From assembly GCA_031987605.1 (NCBI GenBank), contig DALZZF010000001.1, positions 1-64,000 on the forward strand: a stretch of 64,000 nt of DNA, written 5' to 3'. This document shows, piece after piece, positions 1 to 8,384 of this stretch. The translations under genes and the position numbers were made by a program. Numbering within the stretch: the first letter of the stretch is position 1; each line of letters starts with the position of its first letter. Source of the DNA: JAFAGO01 sp031987605. GTDB taxonomy: Bacteria; Bacteroidota; Bacteroidia; Flavobacteriales; Weeksellaceae. The notes beneath the pieces are model-generated. The model was not told the origin of the DNA and made no database searches. It saw nothing but the letters and a program-made list of their open reading frames with translations.

Positions 1-249
1 AAGATAATTTTCTGAGGCTATATTAAAAATTTCGGTAAAATTTTAAATAGGCTCTTAGAGCCTATTTAAATTTTATTGCTAAAAATTTTATAGCTCTTTT
101 GAGATGGATTTTTTGCTTCATGTTTGCAGATTTAGCGGGCTAAATCAAAAATAGGAAGTAGAAAATACGCTCAAAAGAGCATCAAAATTTAGCAAAGATA
201 ATTTTCTGAGGCTATATTAAAAATTTCGGTAAAATTTTAAATAGGCTCT
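1..249. repeat. Long direct repeat with nested palindromes, left edge
   Basis: A 55-base segment at 1-55 recurs identically at 195-249, a period of 194 bases. Between the copies lie several inverted repeats: 13-base arms at 42-54 and 58-70, 11-base arms at 93-103 and 170-180, and 6-base arms at 131-136 and 139-144. The window edge cuts the first copy, so this may be the end of a longer tandem array. There is no convincing reading frame in the first 360 bases. Its role is unknown; a recombination-prone or structured-RNA repeat is possible. Confidence 0.8.
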
Positions 250-360
250 AAGTCTTTACAACTTCCGAAATGTGGAAAACTTCTTCTTTCTTTCAGAAAA
301 AAACTTCTTAATTTTGATTTAAAGATAAATCTTTCATCCTAAAAAATCAAACTTTTTTCA

Positions 361-1635
361 ATGTATGCATTGGTAGACTGCAACAATTTTTTCGTTTCCT
401 GCGAACGGACTTTGGATTCTCAGCTTGAAGGGAAGCCTGTTGTTGTGCTTTCCAATAATGATGGTTGCGTGGTTTCTCGCAGCAATGAAGCAAAAGCGTT
501 GGGAATTCCGATGGGCGCTCCCGCATTTCAGTACAAAAATCTTTTTAAAGAGCACGATGTGAAGGTGTTTTCGGCAAAGTTTGAACTCTATAATTATTAC
601 AGTCAGAAAGTTTCTGAAATTTCTCAAAGCTATGCCCCAAATTCTGAAATCTACAGTATTGATGAACTTTTCCTTGATTTTCACGGATTCAAATATGTGA
701 ATCTGGAAGAATATTGTGTTGAAATTCGCAACAGGATTATCCGTGAGCACAATATTCCTGTAAGCATAGGAATTGCCCCGACCAAAACTTTGTGCAAAGT
801 TGCCAACAGAATTGTGAAAAAAGATCCGGATCTTTTCCGGAATGGGGTTTACCGTTTAGATACTCCATCAAAAATTGAAAAAGCACTGAAATGGCTGGAT
901 ATTGCAGATGTATGGGGAATCGGCAGAAAATATTCGGCGAAAATGCAGGATTCCGGCATTTACAAAGCCTGGGATCTTTTGCAGAAACCGGAAATGTGGG
1001 TTCGGAAAATTATGGGAATCCATGGAATAAGAATTGTAAATGAACTTTGCGGAATTCCACAACTGGAACTGGAAAGCCCCGCAAAAAAGAAATCGATTGC
1101 AGTTACCCGGAGTTTTATGGAAATGCTGACTGCGAAAGAAGAGGTTCGCGAACGCGTGAAAACTTTTGCACTGTATTGTGCAGAAAAACTTCGGAAACAA
1201 AATACCTGCTGCAAAATGATTACGGTGTTTGTGCAAACCAACCGTTTTCGCAAGGAACTTGGGGAATACCGGAATTCCCGAACTTCTGTATTTTCCAATC
1301 CTACCAATTCCTCGATTCTTATTGCGAAAGAAGCCAATCTTCTTTTTAATGAAATTTTTGTGGATGGATTTCATTACAAAAAAGCCGGTGTTGTTGTAAA
1401 TGATTTTGTTCCTGAAGATGCACGGCTAATCAGCCTTTTCGAAAGAGATGTTCAAAACCAACACCTTCCGATTATGAAGGCGATGGACATTCTGAACAAA
1501 AAATACGGAAAAGATAAAATACGATTGGGAAGTATGAGTGGAAAAAACACTTTCGGGCGCGCAAAACTTTCCCAAGAATATGAAGAGTTTCTGAAAAAAA
1601 ATACCCTTCCCGAAGCCAATTTCAGATTTCATTAA
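361..1635 (+). CDS. umuC: Y-family DNA polymerase, UmuC subunit of Pol V
   Basis: Error-prone translesion polymerase that extends past DNA lesions during the SOS response. The palm carboxylates are visible: D6 in the opening MYALVDCNNFF motif and D101-E102 in SIDELFLDF. The steric-gate region near residue 10, the helix-hairpin-helix part (DVWGIGRK, about 183-190) and a little-finger/C-terminal UmuC domain follow. At 424 residues it has the usual UmuC length. UmuC normally acts with processed UmuD, often encoded just upstream, but the 360 bases before it hold only repeats. umuD is therefore either outside the window or absent from this locus. I see no clear -7 box or SOS operator. It converges on rplY, with a shared terminator between them. 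Confidence 0.93.
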   Translation: MYALVDCNNFFVSCERTLDSQLEGKPVVVLSNNDGCVVSRSNEAKALGIPMGAPAFQYKNLFKEHDVKVFSAKFELYNYYSQKVSEISQSYAPNSEIYSIDELFLDFHGFKYVNLEEYCVEIRNRIIREHNIPVSIGIAPTKTLCKVANRIVKKDPDLFRNGVYRLDTPSKIEKALKWLDIADVWGIGRKYSAKMQDSGIYKAWDLLQKPEMWVRKIMGIHGIRIVNELCGIPQLELESPAKKKSIAVTRSFMEMLTAKEEVRERVKTFALYCAEKLRKQNTCCKMITVFVQTNRFRKELGEYRNSRTSVFSNPTNSSILIAKEANLLFNEIFVDGFHYKKAGVVVNDFVPEDARLISLFERDVQNQHLPIMKAMDILNKKYGKDKIRLGSMSGKNTFGRAKLSQEYEEFLKKNTLPEANFRFH

Positions 1636-1640
1636 AAAAC

Positions 1641-1671
1641 AAAAAATCCTGCCGTACCGACAGGATTTTTT
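1641..1671. terminator. Bidirectional intrinsic terminator, umuC/rplY
   Basis: Perfect 11-base arms (AAAAAATCCTG at 1641-1651 and its complement at 1661-1671) enclose a 9-base loop. The A and T tracts on the two sides let it act on both strands. It lies between convergent umuC and rplY. Confidence 0.85.
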
Positions 1672-1695
1672 ATTGTATATACTGATTTTTCAGTC

Positions 1696-2316
1696 TTATT
1701 CTGCACTTGCAGCTTCAGCCGTGTGTGCTTCTCCTTCTTCATCATCATGATCGTCTCCTGCACCTTTAGTTGCATTTCTAGACATTTTAACAGCCACAAT
1801 AACTGCGTTGTCCGGATGCACAAATGTATAAAGATCAGATTTAATATCTCCTACATACAATTTATTTCCGATTCTTAGCGGAGTTACATCCACCACGATT
1901 TCATCAGGAAGATTTGCAGGAATTGCTTTTACTTTCAGTTTTCTGAAAGACTGGCGAAGAACACCACCGGCAACAACACCTCTGGAACGACCGATAATTC
2001 TTACCGGAACTTCCATAATAACCGCTTTGTCATCCGAAAGCTGATAGAAATCTACATGTAGAATTCTGTCTGTAATCGGGTGAAATTGAATGTCCTGAAG
2101 TACAGCAGGAATGGTTTGTCCGTCCACTTCAATAGCTACTGTGTGTGCTTCAGGAGTATATACCAGGTTTTTGAAAGACTTTTCTTCAGTAGAAAAGTTC
2201 AAAGTTTCCTGACCTCCGTACACAACACAAGGAACTAATTCAGCATCACGTAAAGCTTTTGTAGACTTTTTGCCCACGCTTTCTCTTTTTGTACCTTGAA
2301 TTGTAATTGATTTCAT
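1696..2316 (-). CDS. rplY: 50S ribosomal protein L25, Ctc form
   Basis: Binds 5S rRNA in the large ribosomal subunit. The protein has the two-domain Ctc layout: an N-terminal L25 beta-barrel (about residues 1-95, opening MKSITIQGTKRESVGKKS) and a C-terminal beta domain (about 100-185). An acidic and alanine-rich tail (DDHDDEEGEAH region) follows. At 206 residues it is typical of the long form rather than the about 95-residue enterobacterial L25. It lies 45 bases downstream of prs on the same strand with no terminator between, an arrangement common in bacteria, so cotranscription is likely. A -7-like box (CAAAGATA on the plus strand, 2343-2350) could also give it its own promoter. Confidence 0.95.
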   Translation of the reverse strand: MKSITIQGTKRESVGKKSTKALRDAELVPCVVYGGQETLNFSTEEKSFKNLVYTPEAHTVAIEVDGQTIPAVLQDIQFHPITDRILHVDFYQLSDDKAVIMEVPVRIIGRSRGVVAGGVLRQSFRKLKVKAIPANLPDEIVVDVTPLRIGNKLYVGDIKSDLYTFVHPDNAVIVAVKMSRNATKGAGDDHDDEEGEAHTAEAASAE

Positions 2317-2361
2317 TATAAAATGTTTAAATTTTTGGTCTGCAAAGATATAAATTTTTTA

Positions 2362-3300
2362 TTAAATAATGAATTTGTTGCTGATGGATTTATGCTCGTG
2401 CACACTTTTCATCACATCTGCAAAAAGCGGAGCGCAGGTAAGTACTTTTATTTTGGATGAAAGTTCTGTTTTTACCGGGATTGTATCGGTTACAATCACT
2501 TCCTGCAACTGTGAATTTTCGATATTCTGATAAGCATTGCCGGAAAGCACTCCATGGGAAGCCATTGCCCGTACACTTCTTGCGCCGTTCTGCATCAGAA
2601 TTTCTGCTGCTTTACAAAGGGTTCCTGCGGTATCAATCATATCATCAATCAATACTACATTTCTATCGGTAACATCTCCGATCAGGAACATTTCTTCCAC
2701 TACATTTGCTTTTTTCCTTTCTTTATAAGCAATTACTACATCTGCTCCCAGATATCCGGCGTAGTTTTTTGCTCTTTTTGCTCCTCCCATATCCGGAGAT
2801 GCAATGGTAAGATTTTCAAGGTGAAGGGATTTAATATAATCCACAAAAATGGTAGATGCATACAGGTGATCCACCGGAATTTCAAAGAAGCCCTGAATCT
2901 GATCGGCGTGTAAATCCATGGTCATAATTCTTGTGGCTCCGGAAGCCGTAAGAAGATTCGCCACCAATTTGGCTCCAATCGGTGCACGAGGTTTGTCTTT
3001 CCTGTCCTGTCTTGCTAAACCGTAATATGGAATAACAACGGTAATGTTCTTTGCAGAAGCTCTTTTCGCCGCATCAATCATCAGAAGCAACTCCAGAAGA
3101 TTGTCGGCAGGTGGAAATGTAGATCCTATAAGGAACACTCTTCCTCCCCGAACAGATTGGTCGAGTACCGGTTCAAATTCTCCATCGCTGAATATTTGAA
3201 AATTAATTTTACCCAACTCTTCTCCATAGTACTGCGCAATTTTTTCTGCCAATACTTTGCTGGTTCTTGTAGAAAATAAATAGGTAGCCTGGTCAGCCAT
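2362..3300 (-). CDS. prs: Ribose-phosphate pyrophosphokinase (PRPP synthetase)
   Basis: Makes PRPP from ribose 5-phosphate and ATP for purine, pyrimidine, histidine and NAD synthesis; cytosolic. The sequence shows the class I pattern: the metal/ATP region around DLHADQIQGFFEIPVDHLYA, the flexible catalytic loop KERKKANVVEE, and the PRPP-binding signature VVLIDDMIDTAGT. At 312 residues the length is standard. The ATG start (MADQATYLFS) is preceded by a plausible -7 box, TAAATTTG on the minus strand (3325-3332). rplY follows. Confidence 0.96.
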   Translation of the reverse strand: MADQATYLFSTRTSKVLAEKIAQYYGEELGKINFQIFSDGEFEPVLDQSVRGGRVFLIGSTFPPADNLLELLLMIDAAKRASAKNITVVIPYYGLARQDRKDKPRAPIGAKLVANLLTASGATRIMTMDLHADQIQGFFEIPVDHLYASTIFVDYIKSLHLENLTIASPDMGGAKRAKNYAGYLGADVVIAYKERKKANVVEEMFLIGDVTDRNVVLIDDMIDTAGTLCKAAEILMQNGARSVRAMASHGVLSGNAYQNIENSQLQEVIVTDTIPVKTELSSKIKVLTCAPLFADVMKSVHEHKSISNKFII

Positions 3301-3324
3301 TTTTCACTTTTTTTTAGATTGCCA

Positions 3325-3332
3325 CAAATTTA
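3325..3332 (-). promoter_or_regulatory. Putative prs promoter -7 box
   Basis: Reads TAAATTTG on the minus strand, matching the Bacteroidetes TAnnTTTG element, 25 bases upstream of the prs ATG. No good -33 TTTG is seen at the expected distance. Confidence 0.45.
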
Positions 3333-3339
3333 AAAAAAT

Positions 3340-3367
3340 AAAACCACCTGAAAAGTCAAGTGGTTTT
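3340..3367 (-). terminator. Intrinsic terminator after the FadL/SGNH pair
   Basis: Arms AAAACCAC (3340-3347) and GTGGTTTT (3360-3367) enclose a 12-base loop. On the minus strand the hairpin runs into an AT-rich stretch. It separates the SGNH lipoprotein gene from prs. Confidence 0.7.
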
Positions 3368-3398
3368 AAAAATTCATATTTCAGATTTTATTATTCAA

Positions 3399-4940
3399 TT
3401 ATGGGAATGTAACTCCGGAATATTGGTTTGGATTTACCAGCGGCAATGTGGATTTATAGGTTTTGTTTATTGCCTTGATAAATTCATTTCCGATCAGTGC
3501 ATATCCTCTTCCTGTAAGGTGAACTCCATCAAGTGAAAATACGCCTCCGGTTACAAATTTCGCGGTATATTTTACGCCGTCCCATTGGATTCCGGACTGC
3601 GAATTTAATTCCTTCAGTTTTGCATTGGCATCTACAAAGGCTAAACCTTTTGCTTCTGCCAGAGATTTTATAATTCCGTTGAATGCGCTTACTGCTGCGG
3701 TACATTCTTCAACTTCACCATCTGTCCCTGCAAATTTTCCTCTTAAGACATGCTGATCTTGTAAAGGATAAGAAATTCCGTACTTATTAATTGATTCCGG
3801 CACTCCTGCTGCTGCGGTTCCGATTACAGCGGATGTCGTCAATAAAACTAAATCTGCAGATGTTGCCTGCCTTGCCTGCCCGTAAATTTGTCCGAATGCT
3901 GCTGCAGTTTGAGCGCCTAATGATGGCGTAAGTGCTGCGGTAATCTGCGGTGCAAGATTGGTTAGTGATTCGTCTTTAATTAAAAGTGGATTGGCGGATG
4001 TTTTAGAAATTAAATCCGGAATTCTGTTTCCAGCTCCAAAGGCCGTTAACACCTGTTTCAATGGTCCGTATAAAGATCCGTTTATGGTATCAATGTTGGC
4101 ATCCTGATTGGATGGAGATCCGGCAGGTGCAGTATTAAATTTATCCGGTGTTAAAGGATTATACGGCACTGTTGTTAAATTCGGAATAGAAGTTACATCC
4201 GGCAAGTTGGCAACAACTCCTTTTGCGCCGTTGGCAGTTAATCCGTTTATCAGTAAAGTATAAGCTTGCGTAAACACTTCTGTGGAGGTAATAGGGTTGG
4301 TTCCGTCTCCACCTGTGGTGGCATATCCTAAAACATCATTATTCCCGATCCAAAGGGAGAAAAACGTTGGAGACTGAGCCAACGCATCCTGTAGAACTGA
4401 CGTGGTAGCAGATGATGCAAAACGCACAAAATAAGGATTTGCGGTGAGATTGGTTGGATCCAATCCTGCAGGATTTCCATAACCTGACGCAAGAAGATGG
4501 GTAACTTTAGCGCCGGGAACGCCCAAATTCTGGTAAGGTCCCTGTGCATAAATGCTGGCTAAAGTTGTGGTTCCGGAAATAACGGGATTTTGGTAAGGAG
4601 CCAAAGATCCATTATTGGAAACCAGTACCATTTTATCTTTAAAGTTTACCGCTGCGATCCCTCCAAGATTATCCGCCATCAAAGGTTGTTTGAATTCTCC
4701 GCCGCCGGCTAATTTCATCTGCTGGGCAAGCATTGCAGGATATGATTCGTTTTGTCCGTCTATATATAATGCTCCATCGCGCATTCCGGAAGTAAGGGAA
4801 TTTCCAAGAGCTACATATTTACTGAAATCTGCTTCTCCATTTGTAACCACAACATCCGTAATATCCTGTTCAAAATCGGTATGGCAGGAAGTTATCGAAA
4901 GCAAAGTCAGGGCAAGTGCAGATATAAATATTTTTTTCAT
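3399..4940 (-). CDS. SGNH/GDSL-family hydrolase lipoprotein
   Basis: Probable envelope esterase or lipase. The N-terminus has a lipoprotein signal ending in the lipobox SITSC with lipidated Cys19. SGNH block I is VALGNSLTSG with nucleophile Ser48, where Asn replaces the Asp of GDSL. Block III is IGNND, and block V is LDGVHLTGRGYALIGNEF with the Asp-x-x-His dyad. At 513 residues it is longer than simple SGNH enzymes, with insertions between the blocks. It starts 9 bases after a FadL-type outer-membrane channel gene on the same strand. The two probably form an operon in which the lipase releases fatty acids that the channel imports. The substrate is not known. Confidence 0.88.
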   Translation of the reverse strand: MKKIFISALALTLLSITSCHTDFEQDITDVVVTNGEADFSKYVALGNSLTSGMRDGALYIDGQNESYPAMLAQQMKLAGGGEFKQPLMADNLGGIAAVNFKDKMVLVSNNGSLAPYQNPVISGTTTLASIYAQGPYQNLGVPGAKVTHLLASGYGNPAGLDPTNLTANPYFVRFASSATTSVLQDALAQSPTFFSLWIGNNDVLGYATTGGDGTNPITSTEVFTQAYTLLINGLTANGAKGVVANLPDVTSIPNLTTVPYNPLTPDKFNTAPAGSPSNQDANIDTINGSLYGPLKQVLTAFGAGNRIPDLISKTSANPLLIKDESLTNLAPQITAALTPSLGAQTAAAFGQIYGQARQATSADLVLLTTSAVIGTAAAGVPESINKYGISYPLQDQHVLRGKFAGTDGEVEECTAAVSAFNGIIKSLAEAKGLAFVDANAKLKELNSQSGIQWDGVKYTAKFVTGGVFSLDGVHLTGRGYALIGNEFIKAINKTYKSTLPLVNPNQYSGVTFP

Positions 4941-4949
4941 AATTACATT

Positions 4950-6191
4950 CTATTTAATAAGGTTATACCGAAGTCCAAGCCCAAAATACCAGGCTTCTGC
5001 CTTGGCCTGTCCATAAAAATTATAATATGCATTGGCAACATCTCTGCTTTTCGGAAGCGGTTTTGCAGCTGCTAAATCCACGCCTATTGCACCGAAGTTA
5101 AGCCCTAAACCGGCAGTGATTACATTTGAATCAAAGGAAGGAGTTTCCGGAATGAAGTTTTCATCGGAATACGGTGATTCATCATAATACCATCCCAATC
5201 TACCTGCAAACAAATCGGTAAATTTATATTCTGTTCCTACACGAACGGTTTTCGTGTTTTTAAAGTTTTTGGGCGTAACCAAAACCGTTGGATCGGTCTG
5301 GTTTCCAACCGGAGCATTGGCAAAATCAAGCGTTAATTTGTCATAATCGCTCCATCCTGTGTAATTGAAATCTGCTGCCACTTTCCATTTCGGAGTGATT
5401 TTGTAAGCAAACCCTATTGTATATTCATCCACCAAAGGCAAAGTTGCGGTAAAACCATCCTGTCCGTTTGCATCAATTCCCATTACAGAATAAAGACTTG
5501 GCGAAACGTTAAATGTTGCGATTCCGTTCTTCGCTTTCATATCAACCGGTGAACGGTAAGCAATACTCACATCAAGTTTTTCGCTGGGCTGGAAATAAAA
5601 CCCAATTCCGAATCCGCTTCCTGATGCTTTTTCATCCAATATATTCATGCTGCCGTTAAATTGTGTAACCGCTTTATCCCAGTCCACTTTTCCTTTCGCA
5701 ATGATGTAGCTTGCTCCGAAAGATGCCCATGGTGCCAGTTTCACCGAAACCATTGGCTGATAATAAAATCCTTGCAATTGCATTCTCTGCACCATTTCTT
5801 TCCCTGCCCAATCATCCGGCCATTCAATTGTGCTTCCGAAAGGGGTTGAAAAACTAAATCCGACCGAAAAATTATCCACAACTTTATACGTAATTGCCGC
5901 ATAAAGTGGAGTTCCGACAGGACTGTTGGTTTCGTAAGACTGTAATGTTGTAGGATTCTGGTAGGTCACTTTAGACAATGCCCCAAATCCTCCTACAGCC
6001 ACACTTAATTTCGCAGGGATAAAAGACATTGATGCCGGATTGAAAAATGCGGCACTGGCATCTTCGGCATGTGCGCTGGTGTGTGCCATCGCAAGTTGCT
6101 TTACTCCTTGCAAAGACACCCGGAAACCTCCTGCATAAAGCATCGCTCCGGACATAATTGCAGTTGTAACAATTATTTTTCTCATATTCAT
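4950..6191 (-). CDS. OmpP1/FadL/TodX-family outer-membrane channel
   Basis: Outer-membrane beta-barrel for uptake of hydrophobic compounds such as long-chain fatty acids. It has a signal peptide (MNMRKIIVTTAIMSGAMLYA), then the family N-terminal plug region with AEDASAAFFNPASMSF, which includes the conserved NPA motif. Repeated amphipathic strands follow, and the protein ends LGLRYNLIK. At 413 residues it is typical. ATG codons at 6191 and 6185 are both possible starts. A -7 box (TATATTTG on the minus strand, 6210-6217) lies just upstream. It is the first gene of a pair with the SGNH lipoprotein. Confidence 0.9.
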   Translation of the reverse strand: MNMRKIIVTTAIMSGAMLYAGGFRVSLQGVKQLAMAHTSAHAEDASAAFFNPASMSFIPAKLSVAVGGFGALSKVTYQNPTTLQSYETNSPVGTPLYAAITYKVVDNFSVGFSFSTPFGSTIEWPDDWAGKEMVQRMQLQGFYYQPMVSVKLAPWASFGASYIIAKGKVDWDKAVTQFNGSMNILDEKASGSGFGIGFYFQPSEKLDVSIAYRSPVDMKAKNGIATFNVSPSLYSVMGIDANGQDGFTATLPLVDEYTIGFAYKITPKWKVAADFNYTGWSDYDKLTLDFANAPVGNQTDPTVLVTPKNFKNTKTVRVGTEYKFTDLFAGRLGWYYDESPYSDENFIPETPSFDSNVITAGLGLNFGAIGVDLAAAKPLPKSRDVANAYYNFYGQAKAEAWYFGLGLRYNLIK

Positions 6192-6209
6192 AAAAAGGTA
6201 TTAATGTTT

Positions 6210-6217
6210 CAAATATA
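6210..6217 (-). promoter_or_regulatory. Putative promoter -7 box of the FadL/SGNH operon
   Basis: Reads TATATTTG on the minus strand, 18 bases before the start codon. A -33 element is weak. The divergent region 6192-6550 is very AT-rich and otherwise shows no gene. Confidence 0.4.
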
Positions 6218-6492
6218 AAATTATTTTTTGTTCGGGTGTTAAATTATCATAAAGTTTTTAAACAAATGCCTGAAATACAATCTGTTTAATTTTTGACAAA
6301 AACATAACAAATTGATTTTGTTTAAGTTAACTTTAAAACAATGCCATTCAACACATAATGATTTATTTTGTTTTATTTAAACACGACTAAAAAAACAAGA
6401 TCTAAAACTATGAAAAACAGCACGAAATGATTTTTTTCAATTTCTTAAATTTCATTATTTCCAACCCTAATGAAATACCTCTATTATAATTC

Positions 6493-6524
6493 TTTACCAG
6501 TATTGAAATTTAATTTTAACTTTG
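6493..6524 (+). promoter_or_regulatory. Promoter of the ricT-gldH-pbp operon
   Basis: TTTA (6493-6496), 20 bases, then TAACTTTG (6517-6524), a good match to the Bacteroidetes sigma consensus. It ends 26 bases before the ATG. Confidence 0.6.
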
Positions 6525-6550
6525 CACTTAATTAATTATAAAAACATATT

Positions 6551-7909
6551 ATGAGTTGTGGATGCAAAACATCCGGAGATTCTTCTCATTCATGTGGCAC
6601 AAAATCCAGCACCGGATGCGCAAGCGTAGATACTTGTGGAAACAGTTACAAACTAAGCGTATTCGACTGGCTATCAAATATAAACAACCCATCCCCTTCC
6701 AAAACAGATTTTGTAGAAGTCCGTTTTAAGAATGATCGTAAAGGGTTTTATAAAAATGTAAATCACCTTCCGTTGCATATCGGAAGTGTTGTCACAGTAG
6801 AATCAAGTCCGGGGCACGATGTGGGTGTCGTAAGTCTTTCAGGAGAACTGGTGAAAATCCAGATGAAAAAGAAAAGACAAAGCGAAGACAATCCGCTGAA
6901 AATCTATAGATTAGCCAATCAAAAAGATATAGAAATATGGCAAAGCGTACGCGAAAAAGAAAACAGCGTAAAAGTTGAAGCCCGAAAAATAGCCCAACAT
7001 CTTCGTCTGGAAATGAAAATTACCGATGTGGAATTTCAGGGCGACGGTGGAAAAGTAACTTTCTATTATACCGCCGAATCCAGAGTGGATTTCAGACAAT
7101 TGATTAAAGAATTTGCCGGCACTTTCCGAACCAAAATCGATATGAAACAAATTGGTTTCCGGCAGGAAGCCGCCAAAATCGGTGGAATTGGATCATGCGG
7201 AAGAGAACTCTGCTGTTCAACTTGGCTTACCGATTTCAGATCTGTAAATACCAATGCTGCAAGATATCAGCAATTGAGTATTAATCCTCAGAAATTGGCC
7301 GGACAGTGCGGAAAATTGAAGTGCTGCCTGAACTATGAACTCGATTCCTATCTTGATGTTCTGAACGATTTCCCATCCACTTCAACCACCATTGAAACCG
7401 AAAAAGGAAAAGCATTCTGTATAAAAATTGATGTTTTCAAAAAGAAAATGTGGTTTGCATATGTAGATCATTCCATGGCGTGGTACGATCTTGATATTCA
7501 GGTGGTTAAAAACCTTATCCGCCAGAATTCCAAAGGTGAAAAAACCGCTCCGCTCGAAGATCTGATTGAGAAAAACACCTTTGCTCCTGCAGAAAAAGAT
7601 TTGATTCAGGAAAACAGCGTGGACCGTTTTGAGCGCAAAAGAACCCCTTCCAAAAACAACAATAATAAGAAAAGAAGGGATTCCCAAAATGGAAATAAAA
7701 ACCCAAGAAACAACCCGGAAAACAAATCCGAAAACAAGCAAGAAAACCGTACTGAAAACAAAAATCAGAATAATCCGGTAAATAAACCGGCCAATCAGAA
7801 TACTGAAAATCCGAGAAAAAACAACAATCAAAACCGGAATCAGAACCAGAACCGCAACAAAAACAATCCGAAGAATAAATTTCAACCCAAAAAAAATAAT
7901 GACAAATAA
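6551..7909 (+). CDS. ricT: PSP1/RicT-family protein (YaaT homologue)
   Basis: The PSP1 domain covers about residues 55-310 and carries the family cysteine motifs CGRELCC (C216, C221, C222) and CGKLKCC (C253, C258, C259). In Bacillus, RicT forms an iron-sulfur complex with RicA and RicF that affects RNase Y-dependent mRNA processing. Whether that holds here is unknown. Two additions stand out. The N-terminus is Cys-rich (C3, C5, C15, C23, C29), and the last 95 or so residues are a low-complexity Asn/Lys/Gln/Arg tail that could bind nucleic acid. The gene heads an operon: its stop overlaps gldH by 11 bases and gldH overlaps the PBP gene by 11. A good promoter lies 27 bases upstream. Confidence 0.85.
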   Translation: MSCGCKTSGDSSHSCGTKSSTGCASVDTCGNSYKLSVFDWLSNINNPSPSKTDFVEVRFKNDRKGFYKNVNHLPLHIGSVVTVESSPGHDVGVVSLSGELVKIQMKKKRQSEDNPLKIYRLANQKDIEIWQSVREKENSVKVEARKIAQHLRLEMKITDVEFQGDGGKVTFYYTAESRVDFRQLIKEFAGTFRTKIDMKQIGFRQEAAKIGGIGSCGRELCCSTWLTDFRSVNTNAARYQQLSINPQKLAGQCGKLKCCLNYELDSYLDVLNDFPSTSTTIETEKGKAFCIKIDVFKKKMWFAYVDHSMAWYDLDIQVVKNLIRQNSKGEKTAPLEDLIEKNTFAPAEKDLIQENSVDRFERKRTPSKNNNNKKRRDSQNGNKNPRNNPENKSENKQENRTENKNQNNPVNKPANQNTENPRKNNNQNRNQNQNRNKNNPKNKFQPKKNNDK

Positions 7910-8384
7910 GATTCTGCATCTTTTATTCGTTTTATTGCTGTTTTCAAGTTGCAACTCTTCCGGTGAAGCCGTTCATGTAAACGCTTTAAACGGAAAGTGG
8001 AACAAAAAAAATGCTCAGATTTTCAATTTTAATATTGAAGACGCTCAGCATCCGAAAAACATTATATTTGTGGTAAGAAACAATAATGATTATCCGTACA
8101 GCAACCTTCGGCTTATCGTAAGTTTAGAAGACTCCAAAAGCAAGAAAAAAATTACAGATACATTAAACTATACCATGGCAAAGCCCAACGGCGAATGGAT
8201 TGGAAAAGGTTTTGGCGACACCAAGGAAATCCTGTTCCAGTACAAATTAGATTATACGTTCCCACAAAACGGGAAATATACGCTGAAAGCAATACAGGCA
8301 ATGCGAAACGACACTTTGCCGGGAATTGAAGATTTTGGTATAAAAATAGAATCCGTAAAACCTCAGGAAAGGGATGGAAAATAA
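7899..8384 (+). CDS. gldH: Gliding motility lipoprotein GldH
   Basis: Envelope lipoprotein required for gliding in Flavobacterium johnsoniae and linked to type IX secretion. The signal peptide ends in the lipobox LLFSSC with Cys18. The body (NALNGKWNKKNAQIFNFNIED, NPHPKN-like and NDTLPGIEDFGIKIE segments) is family-typical, and 161 residues is the expected size. It overlaps ricT upstream and the class A PBP downstream by 11 bases each, so the three are translationally coupled. Presence of gldH and sprE in the window predicts a T9SS in this organism but does not show that it glides. Confidence 0.9.
   Translation: MTNKILHLLFVLLLFSSCNSSGEAVHVNALNGKWNKKNAQIFNFNIEDAQHPKNIIFVVRNNNDYPYSNLRLIVSLEDSKSKKKITDTLNYTMAKPNGEWIGKGFGDTKEILFQYKLDYTFPQNGKYTLKAIQAMRNDTLPGIEDFGIKIESVKPQERDGK

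Noticed and set aside
1..249. CRISPR array at the left edge
   Set aside because: Repeat unit is 194 bases with palindromes throughout and only two copies; spacers and cas genes are absent.
7382..7954. Minus-strand open frame of about 190 residues opposite ricT
   Set aside because: It is the reverse of the Asn/Lys-rich tail and gives a hydrophobic low-complexity translation; not a gene.
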